From NCBI RefSeq assembly GCF_017357385.1, contig NZ_CP071632.1, positions 4,276,001 to 4,340,000 on the forward strand: DNA of 64,000 nt, given 5' to 3'. Below the pieces are notes generated by a model. That model searched no databases. It was not told where the DNA came from and was given only the letters and a program-made list of their open reading frames with translations. The position numbers were made by a program, and so were the translations under genes. The DNA comes from Rhizobium sp. NZLR1. Lineage in GTDB: Bacteria; Pseudomonadota; Alphaproteobacteria; Rhizobiales; Rhizobiaceae. Positions 58,125 to 64,000 of the stretch are shown piece by piece. Every line of letters begins with the position of its first letter. Positions within the stretch are counted from its first letter, which is position 1.

Positions 58125-58766
58125 ATGGATTTCCTGCCCAGCCTGCCGACCCTGCTCGCCTTTGCCGCCGCGACGCTGTTGCTTGCGGCAACCCCAGGCC
58201 CCGATATGACGCTGTCGATCAGCCGCGCACTGGCCCAGGGCAAGAAGGCGGCTCTCTTCGTTGTCGTCGGCACCAGCCTCGGCATCGTCGTCCACACCAT
58301 GCTGGTCGCTTTCGGCATTTCGGCGCTGATTACCGCCTCGCCGACCGCCTTCCTGATCCTGAAGACTGGCGGTGCCGCCTATCTGCTCTGGCTGGCGGTG
58401 CAGGCGATCCGTTTCGGTTCAAAGCTCACCGTCGCCAAGGTCGAGGAGCAGAAGGGCACGCCGCTTTCCAACATCTCCTCCGGCTTCTGGGTCAATCTTC
58501 TGAACCCCAAGGTCATCATCTTCTTCATGACCTTCCTGCCGCAATTCGTCAGCGCCGGCGATCCAGCCGTCACGCAGAAGCTGCTTTTCCTCGGGCTTTG
58601 CTTCATCCTGATCGGCATGCCGGTCAATGCCAGCGTCGTCTTTGCTGCCGACTGGCTGGCCTCCTGGCTGCAAACCAACAAGAAGGTGTTGCGCGGCATG
58701 GACTACACTTTCGCCGGCGTCTTCTCGATCTTCGCGGCGAAGATCCTGCTCACCCAAGCCAGATGA
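58125..58766 (+). CDS. LysE family translocator
   Basis: A 213-residue six-helix exporter with ATPGPDMTLSISRALAQG and the internal WVNLLNPKVIIFFMTFLPQF motif. Third LysE-type gene in the window. Probably exports an amino acid or homoserine-type compound; substrate unknown. It starts 84 bases after the SDR stop. Confidence 0.92.
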   Translation: MDFLPSLPTLLAFAAATLLLAATPGPDMTLSISRALAQGKKAALFVVVGTSLGIVVHTMLVAFGISALITASPTAFLILKTGGAAYLLWLAVQAIRFGSKLTVAKVEEQKGTPLSNISSGFWVNLLNPKVIIFFMTFLPQFVSAGDPAVTQKLLFLGLCFILIGMPVNASVVFAADWLASWLQTNKKVLRGMDYTFAGVFSIFAAKILLTQAR

Positions 58767-58804
58767 TCAGCCAATCCGCGGTCGCGAAACGATCCGCTCA
58801 CGGT

Positions 58805-58893
58805 CGGCCTTAGCCGATCACGCCGTCGCCTTAGCCGATCAGCACGCCGTCGGCGCTAGCCGATCAGCACGCTGTCGGTTTATCCGATCAGCA
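58805..58893. repeat. Imperfect tandem repeat at the 3' end of an ABC ATPase gene
   Basis: Units ending TTAGCCGATCA or close variants begin near 58810, 58831, 58856 and 58880, about 21-25 bases apart. The last one (58880) contains the stop codon of the ABC ATPase gene; the others are degenerate copies of that gene's last codons placed downstream of the stop. Confidence 0.7.
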
Positions 58894-59674
58894 AAGCATC
58901 GTCATCGAGCGTCTGGCCGCGCATCTTGCGGAACATCGCGATCAGGTCCTCGACCTGCAGGTTCTTTCTGTTGTCGCCCGCCACGTCGAGAACGATCTCG
59001 CCGCCATGCAGCATGATCGTGCGGTGGCCGTAGTCCAGCGCCTGACGCATCGAATGCGTCACCATCATCGTCGTCAGCTTGCGCTCGGTAACGATCTTCT
59101 GTGTGAGGTTCATCACGAACTCCGCCATCCCGGGATCGAGCGCTGCCGTGTGTTCGTCGAGCAGCAGCACTTCCGAGCCTGCAAGCGTCGCCATGACGAG
59201 CGAAACGGCCTGGCGCTGCCCGCCGGAGAGCAGATCCATGCGGTCCTTCAGCCGGTTTTCGAGCCCGAGATTGAGTTCGGCGATCCGCTCCCGGAAATAG
59301 TCGCGCCTGCTACCGCCGAGCGCCGGTGCAAGCCCACGTTTCTTGCCCCGACTGGCAGCCAAAGCGAGATTTTCCTCGATCGACAAAGCGCCACAGCTTC
59401 CCGTCAGCGGATCCTGGAACACACGCGCAACCAGACCGGCGCGTGATGCCGTCGACTTGCGCGTCACCTCGTTTTTGCCGATCAGCACCTGCCCCTCGCT
59501 CGGCAGGACATCGCCGGCGAGCACGCCGAGCAAAGTCGATTTGCCGGCGCCGTTGGAGCCGATGACGGTGACGAAGGAGCCTTGTTCTATGGTCAGGCTG
59601 ACGCCGTTCAGCGCCTGCTTCTGCAGCGGCGTGCCGCGCCCGAAAACAACCTTGATGTCCTTGACGCTGATCAC
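58880..59674 (-). CDS. ABC transporter ATP-binding protein (TrpZ type)
   Basis: A 264-residue ATPase with Walker A GSNGAGKSTLLG, signature LSGGQRQAVSL and Walker B VLLLDEHTAALDP, the DEHTAALDP form that is typical of this transporter class. Its start overlaps the permease stop (ATGA). Last gene of a three-gene operon. Ends in a tandemly repeated stop region. Confidence 0.93.
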   Translation of the reverse strand: MISVKDIKVVFGRGTPLQKQALNGVSLTIEQGSFVTVIGSNGAGKSTLLGVLAGDVLPSEGQVLIGKNEVTRKSTASRAGLVARVFQDPLTGSCGALSIEENLALAASRGKKRGLAPALGGSRRDYFRERIAELNLGLENRLKDRMDLLSGGQRQAVSLVMATLAGSEVLLLDEHTAALDPGMAEFVMNLTQKIVTERKLTTMMVTHSMRQALDYGHRTIMLHGGEIVLDVAGDNRKNLQVEDLIAMFRKMRGQTLDDDALLIG

Positions 59675-60585
59675 GATGCGGCACCTCCGCGAAGACGGGG
59701 CAGGATGAGCGCCACGGTCACCAATACCGCCGTCACGAAATTGAGGTCGGATGCCTGCAGGCCGATGACGTCGCTGGATAGCGCCAGCTGGATCGCGATG
59801 CGATAGAGGATCGAGCCGAGCACGCAGCCGATCAACGCGATCAGCAGCCCGCGCCGCCCAAGCAGCGTCTCACCGATGATGACCGCGGCGAGACCGACGA
59901 CGATTGTGCCGACGCCCGAAGTGACGTCGGCAAAACCGTTCGTCTGGGCAAACAATGCGCCGCCGAGCGCCACCAGCGCATTCGAGATCGCCATGCCGAG
60001 ATAGATCTGCCGGCTGGTATCGACGCCCTGCGCCCGCGCCATCCGCGCATTGGCGCCGGTCGCCCGCATCGCCAGCCCGGCATCGCTTTCCAGGAAGCGC
60101 CAGACCACGATGAGCGCGATGACGACGAGAACGCCGACGAACAGCGGCCGCACGTAGAAATCGCGAAGACCATGGCCGAAGAATGGGCTGATCATCGTGT
60201 CGGCATTGATGAGGGCGACATTGGGTTTGCCCATCACGCGCAGATTGACGGAAAACAGCGCAATCATCGTCAGGATCGAGGCAAGCAGGTTGAGGATCTT
60301 GAAGCGCACGTTGAGCAGCGCCGTTACCATGCCCGCACCCGCGCCGGCCGCCATCGCGACCAAGGCCGCGAGCCAGGCGTTGACACCAGCGATGATCAGC
60401 ACCGCCGTCACCGCCGCGCCGAGCGGAAAGGAGCCGTCGACCGTCAGGTCGGGAAAGTCCAGAACACGGAAAGCGAGATAGACGCCGAGAGCGACGAAGG
60501 AATAGACCAGGCCGAGCTCGACGGCCCCCCAGAATGCGATTTGGCTCAAGGCTTCCGCCCCTTTTCTTCCGTTTCCGTTTCGCAT
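59671..60585 (-). CDS. ABC transporter permease (TrpY type)
   Basis: A 304-residue permease of the LivH-like fold with about eight helices and the motif VLDFPDLTVDGSFPLGAAV near the N-terminus. The start may be ATG 60585 or the TTG at 60549 (LSQIAFWGA), which is where related permeases begin. Its partner binding protein is the next gene upstream, separated by 94 bases that hold a hairpin. Confidence 0.9.
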   Translation of the reverse strand: MRNGNGRKGAEALSQIAFWGAVELGLVYSFVALGVYLAFRVLDFPDLTVDGSFPLGAAVTAVLIIAGVNAWLAALVAMAAGAGAGMVTALLNVRFKILNLLASILTMIALFSVNLRVMGKPNVALINADTMISPFFGHGLRDFYVRPLFVGVLVVIALIVVWRFLESDAGLAMRATGANARMARAQGVDTSRQIYLGMAISNALVALGGALFAQTNGFADVTSGVGTIVVGLAAVIIGETLLGRRGLLIALIGCVLGSILYRIAIQLALSSDVIGLQASDLNFVTAVLVTVALILPRLRGGAAS

Positions 60586-60617
60586 GCGTGCGAAACATTC
60601 AAGCTTCCAATAGCATC

Positions 60618-60645
60618 AGCCACTCTCGTGTGGAACGAGAGCGGC
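60618..60645 (-). other. Stem-loop between binding-protein and permease genes
   Basis: AGCC-A-CTCTCGT and ACGAGAG-C-GGCT pair around GTGGA. Placed after the binding-protein gene and before its permease, it is a likely mRNA-stabilising or attenuating hairpin that keeps the binding protein in excess. Confidence 0.6.
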
Positions 60646-60679
60646 TGTAAAACTTGACCGATGGCAGCAGCCGCGTTGC

Positions 60680-61633
60680 TTATTCGATGACTTTAGTGGC
60701 GCGGGAAAGCACGCTCTGCGGCAGGGTGACGCCCATCTTGGCCGCAGCAGCCTTGTTGACGACGAGATCGCTGCCGGCGGCGGTCTTGACCGCAATATCA
60801 CCGGGGTTTTCGCCCTTCAGCACCCGCACGACGATTTCGCCCGTCTGCTTGCCGACATCGTAATAGTTGAAGCCGAGGGCGGCGATCGACCCGCGCGAAA
60901 CCGAATCCGTATCGGCGGTGAAGAGCGGCAGCTTGCTCTCCTCGGCAACCGCGACGGCGCCTTCGAGCGCCGAGATGATGGTGTTGTCGGTTGGGATGTA
61001 GATCACATCGGCGCGGCCGACGAGCGCGCGTGCCGCACCCTGAACCTCTGCCGACTTGGTGGCGGCCGATTCCACAACCTTCAGGCCGGCCTTTTCGGCT
61101 TCGGTCTTCAGCACCGCCAGCAGCGAAACGGAGTTCGCCTCGCCGGAATTGTAGAGATAGCCGATGGTTTTCACATCAGGCAGGATTTCCTTGATCAGCG
61201 CGATGTGCTCGGCGACCGGCGACATGTCGGAAAGGCCAGTGACGTTGCCGCCGGGCTTGTCCATATTCTTGACGAGCTGGGCGCCGAGCGGATCCGACAC
61301 GGCCGTGAAGACCACCGGGATATCGCGCGTCGAGGAGACGACCGCCTGGGCCGATGGCGTGGAGATCGGCACGATGACATTCGGCTCGTCGCCGGCGAAC
61401 TGGCGGGCAATCTGGGCTGCCGTCGCCGGATTGCCCTGCGCCGACTCGAAGACGAATTTCAGGTTCTCGCCCTCTTTGTAGCCGGCGGCCGTCAGCGCAT
61501 CGAGAACACCCTTCCGGGCTGCATCCAGCGCCGGATGTTCGACGATCGCCGTCACGGCAACGGTCACATTGTCAGCCTTTGCGGGCAGGGAAAGGGCCAA
61601 ACTGGCGGCAAGAGCGAGTAAAATCGAGCGCAT
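60680..61633 (-). CDS. ABC transporter substrate-binding protein (TrpX type, PF04392)
   Basis: A 317-residue periplasmic binding protein with a Sec signal (MRSILLALAASLALSLPAKA). Segments NVTVAVTAIVEHPALDAARKG, VFESAQGNPATAAQIARQF and IGYLYNSGEANSVSLL follow the PF04392 family, known members of which bind tryptophan or tyrosine. Ligand here unknown. First gene of the operon. Confidence 0.93.
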   Translation of the reverse strand: MRSILLALAASLALSLPAKADNVTVAVTAIVEHPALDAARKGVLDALTAAGYKEGENLKFVFESAQGNPATAAQIARQFAGDEPNVIVPISTPSAQAVVSSTRDIPVVFTAVSDPLGAQLVKNMDKPGGNVTGLSDMSPVAEHIALIKEILPDVKTIGYLYNSGEANSVSLLAVLKTEAEKAGLKVVESAATKSAEVQGAARALVGRADVIYIPTDNTIISALEGAVAVAEESKLPLFTADTDSVSRGSIAALGFNYYDVGKQTGEIVVRVLKGENPGDIAVKTAAGSDLVVNKAAAAKMGVTLPQSVLSRATKVIE

Positions 61634-61726
61634 TTGTATCCTCCTGATTGATTTTGGCGCCAGTTTTAGGAAAGGGGCGCCCTGAAATCAATCGCGGAGA
61701 ATTGTAGCAAGGATCAAACTTGCTGA

Positions 61727-62953
61727 TCAGTCGTCGGCGCCGTGATTGGCAATCATCATCGCCTCGAAGGCCAGGCGCTCGGTCTTGCGCATACGTTCGG
61801 AGTCCGATTTCAGCTGGCCGCAGGCGGCAAGAATGTCGCGGCCGCGCGGCGTGCGGATCGGCGAGGCGTAACCCGCCGAATTGATGAAATCGGCGAACTT
61901 CTCGATCTGTTCCCAGTCGGAACACTGGTAATTGGTGCCGGGCCAGGGATTGAACGGAATGAGGTTGATCTTCGCCGGCACGCCTTTCAAGAGCTTGATC
62001 AGCCCCTTGGCATCTTCCAGGCTGTCGTTGACATCCTTCAGCATCACATATTCGAAGGTGATCCGCCGTGCGTTCGAAAGGCCCGGATAGGTTCGGCAGG
62101 CTTCGATCAGCTCCTTCAGCGGGTACTTCTTGTTGATCGGCACGAGAATGTCGCGCAAATCGTCGCGCACCGCATGCAGCGAGATCGCCAGCATGACGCC
62201 GATCTCATCGCCGGTGCGGAAGATCTCCGGCACGACACCGGAGGTGGAAAGCGTCACTCGGCGCCTGGACAGCGACAGGCCGTCGCCATCCGTGGCGATC
62301 AGCAATGCCTGTTTGACGGCGTCGAAGTTGTAGAGCGGCTCACCCATGCCCATCATCACGATGTTGCTGACCTTGCGGCCCTCGGCAGGCATGATCGTTC
62401 CCTGCGGCGCTTGACGATCCGGGAAGTCGCCGAGCCGGTCACGGGCAAGCAGCAGCTGTGACAGAATTTCCTCTGCCGTCAGGTTCCGCACCAGCCGCTG
62501 TGTCCCGGTATGACAGAAGGAACAGGTAAGCGTGCAGCCGACCTGGCTGGAAAGACAGAGCGTGCCGCGGCCCTCTTCCGGAATATAGACGGCTTCGATC
62601 TCGACGGGGCGCCCCGCGCCCCGCGGGGGAAAACGCAGCAGCCATTTGCGCGTGCCGTCGTTCGAGACCTGTTCCTCGACGATCTCCGGACGTTCGATAG
62701 TGAAATGCTGCTTCAGCATCTCCCGCATATCCTTGGCGACATTCGTCATATGGTCGAAATCGGAGACGCCGCGCACATAGATCCAGTTCCAGAGCTGCGC
62801 GACGCGCATCTTGATCTGCTTCTCAGCCACTCCCGTTTCCCGGAGTACCGCCCCCATCTCCTCGCGCGACAGCCCGATCAGAGACGGCTTTTCGAGGCTG
62901 GCGGAGGTGTGCGCCTGCGGCTTGCTAACAACGATCGCATCCATGACGGACAT
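61727..62953 (-). CDS. rlmN: Dual-specificity RNA methyltransferase RlmN
   Basis: A 408-residue radical-SAM enzyme methylating A2503 of 23S rRNA and A37 of some tRNAs. Cluster motif [24 protein letters not shown], and the second catalytic Cys in [11 protein letters not shown]. Several Met codons start the frame; 62953 ([11 protein letters not shown]) chosen, 62944 and 62959 are alternatives. Confidence 0.96.
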   Translation of the reverse strand: MSVMDAIVVSKPQAHTSASLEKPSLIGLSREEMGAVLRETGVAEKQIKMRVAQLWNWIYVRGVSDFDHMTNVAKDMREMLKQHFTIERPEIVEEQVSNDGTRKWLLRFPPRGAGRPVEIEAVYIPEEGRGTLCLSSQVGCTLTCSFCHTGTQRLVRNLTAEEILSQLLLARDRLGDFPDRQAPQGTIMPAEGRKVSNIVMMGMGEPLYNFDAVKQALLIATDGDGLSLSRRRVTLSTSGVVPEIFRTGDEIGVMLAISLHAVRDDLRDILVPINKKYPLKELIEACRTYPGLSNARRITFEYVMLKDVNDSLEDAKGLIKLLKGVPAKINLIPFNPWPGTNYQCSDWEQIEKFADFINSAGYASPIRTPRGRDILAACGQLKSDSERMRKTERLAFEAMMIANHGADD

Positions 62954-63196
62954 AAGCATTCATCCCGAATTCAAACATGTCCTGCCCCTGCGAGCCCGCA
63001 TGCTTCAGGGTGAACCGGAAGACTTGCGGACGCATGACGGCAGATCGGCAAAAATTGAATGGCGGAACGGCGACTGATCGCGATCTATCCGCTGTTGGGC
63101 CGGCTTTAGCATCATTTTGCCCGCCCGTCACTACATAGCGTGTCGCGCAAAACTGTGCGGCGGTTTTGCGACAACGACATGTGGAAACCAAAGACC

Positions 63197-63240
63197 TAAA
63201 GCGTGGAAAGCGAATCTGAAAGATCCCGCTGCGCTTTAGA
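63197..63240. repeat. Palindromic repeat
   Basis: CTAAAGCG and CGCTTTAG are the outer arms, with an inner ATCT/AGAT pair. Similar CTAAAGCG...CGCTTTAG dyads are scattered in rhizobial intergenic regions, so it is probably a dispersed repeat rather than a specific operator. Confidence 0.55.
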
Positions 63241-63246
63241 TGGAAT

Positions 63247-63279
63247 CGAGAGGGGCCGGCGCAAGGCCGGCCCCTCTCG
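63247..63279 (-). terminator. Strong hairpin after the IalB-like gene
   Basis: A 14-base perfect stem (CGAGAGGGGCCGGC and its complement) around a 5-base loop, 25 bases past the stop codon. It lacks a T run, but position and stability make it the probable terminator. Confidence 0.65.
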
Positions 63280-63303
63280 AAATTCTGCGGTGGGAAAGGC
63301 TGC

Positions 63304-63816
63304 TTACTTGCAGCTTTCGATCTGCTTCAGCGCAGCCGAGATGCCGGAGAGCGAATAGCTGTAGGAGGTGCCGGTGCCCTTGCGCGAAACGGCATTCACC
63401 GTCATCGAATGACCGGTCTTCATCGCCGCGACGAGGGCTGGCTCCTGCGCCGCATTCTCGACCCAGCCGGCCTTGTCCTTGGTGAACATCACGAAGGTCT
63501 TGTTGTCGATGACGACGTTGATCTTCGAATTTTCCTTCACCGTGTAGCCCATCATCGCCTGCGGTTCGTAGGAGATGTTCTGGCCCGGACGCTGCGAGAC
63601 GATGAAGAAGTTGTCGCCGTGGTCAACGCTTGCCGGCTGCTTTGCCGTCGGAACGGACAGCACATAGCACACGGTGCTATTGCCCGACTTGTAGGAGTAG
63701 GCGCCCCATGCCTGGAACTGCTGGATGCGGTTCGGCGCGGCGGCCTGTTGCGCTGCCGCAACTCCGGCCATAACAAGGGTGAGTGCGAGAGCGGATACGA
63801 TACTTTTTACAAACAT
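63304..63816 (-). CDS. Invasion-associated locus B (IalB) family protein
   Basis: A 170-residue periplasmic protein with a signal peptide (MFVKSIVSALALTLVMAGVAAA) and the IalB body: FQAWGAYSYKSGNSTVCYVLS, the GDNFFIVSQRPG strand and a C-terminal SYSLSGISAALKQIESCK. Two cysteines (VCYV, ESCK) probably form a disulfide. IalB proteins are named from Bartonella; in free-living rhizobia the role is unclear. ATG at 63816. Its promoter lies in the last about 180 bases of the window, where I see no gene. Confidence 0.92.
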   Translation of the reverse strand: MFVKSIVSALALTLVMAGVAAAQQAAAPNRIQQFQAWGAYSYKSGNSTVCYVLSVPTAKQPASVDHGDNFFIVSQRPGQNISYEPQAMMGYTVKENSKINVVIDNKTFVMFTKDKAGWVENAAQEPALVAAMKTGHSMTVNAVSRKGTGTSYSYSLSGISAALKQIESCK

Positions 63817-64000
63817 GGATTCCTGCCGGTTCTTGCGATCAAGGCCCGAAGCGATCATAGCGGGCGCCGCATAATCACGATCTGCTTTATTTTGACTTAA
63901 TTCAGGTTACCAAATGGTCAACAATAGCCGCGATTTGTATGTGCCTGTGTCATTTCAGCTCGAGTGTCAATTTTCGACCCTTTGACGGTATCGGCTGCAA

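Larger units (their letters stand above)
62954..63303. other. Intergenic region between ialB-like and rlmN genes
   Basis: About 350 bases. It contains the rlmN promoter and leader, a palindromic repeat at 63197-63240 and a strong hairpin at 63247-63279 following the IalB-like gene. No coding frame is supported. Confidence 0.5.

Overview
The window looks like a piece of the main chromosome of a fast-growing Rhizobium (R. leguminosarum / R. etli type; genus inferred, species not determined). The reasons are a high-GC core gene set in alphaproteobacterial order, an mdh-suc-lpd TCA operon, sdhCDAB, a hemC-hemD-mic60-hemY block, Brucella/Bartonella-type envelope proteins (Omp19-like, IalB-like), rhizobial palindromic intergenic repeats, and three exact CtrA boxes. 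No rRNA, tRNA, CRISPR array, insertion sequence or phage gene was found.

Layout. 1-650: 3' part of an enolase-superfamily gene. 0.85-13.4 kb, all on the minus strand: a TCA block read mdh, sucC, a DUF1579 gene, sucD, sucA, a YciI-like gene, odhB. Then come four genes unrelated to the TCA cycle (a DUF4241 secreted protein, a second secreted protein, an SDR and a LysE exporter) before lpd. 13.5-15.3 kb: zapE and an Omp19-like lipoprotein. 15.7-19.1 kb: sdhCDAB. Together mdh, sucABCD, odhB, lpd and sdh supply most of the oxidative half of the cycle from 2-oxoglutarate to oxaloacetate.

19.9-30.4 kb is an accessory-looking catabolic cluster: a RidA-like protein, a LysR regulator and a PotABCD-type ABC transporter on the minus strand, and divergently an agmatinase-family ureohydrolase, a polar-amino-acid ABC transporter without its own ATPase, and an ornithine-cyclodeaminase-family enzyme. 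The likely theme is uptake and breakdown of a guanidino or polyamine compound. 30.4-48.7 kb is housekeeping: an ETF-beta-methyltransferase-like protein, EVE and YciI proteins, gpsA and tsaD on one strand; hemC, hemD, mic60, hemY, a TerB protein and a glutamine amidotransferase on the other; then an MFS exporter, YggT, DUF167, ppa, GNAT, typA, an M3 oligopeptidase, an unknown CtrA-box gene and a LysE exporter.

48.9-55.5 kb is the most unusual region. A 946-residue regulator (winged helix, STAND-type ATPase, helical repeats) lies in line with an Ohr/OsmC-like protein that has lost its peroxidatic cysteine and with an exported epoxide-hydrolase-family protein. Divergently there is an intact Ohr protein and a DUF3095 protein that keeps both metal-binding aspartates of class III nucleotide cyclases. 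I read this as a candidate regulated detoxification or signalling module. 55.8-63.8 kb returns to core genes: argG, an SDR, a third LysE exporter, a three-gene ABC transporter of the TrpXYZ type, rlmN and an IalB-like protein.

Starts were often moved inward from the longest reading frame, using Shine-Dalgarno position, family N-termini and 4-base overlaps; these choices are stated per gene.
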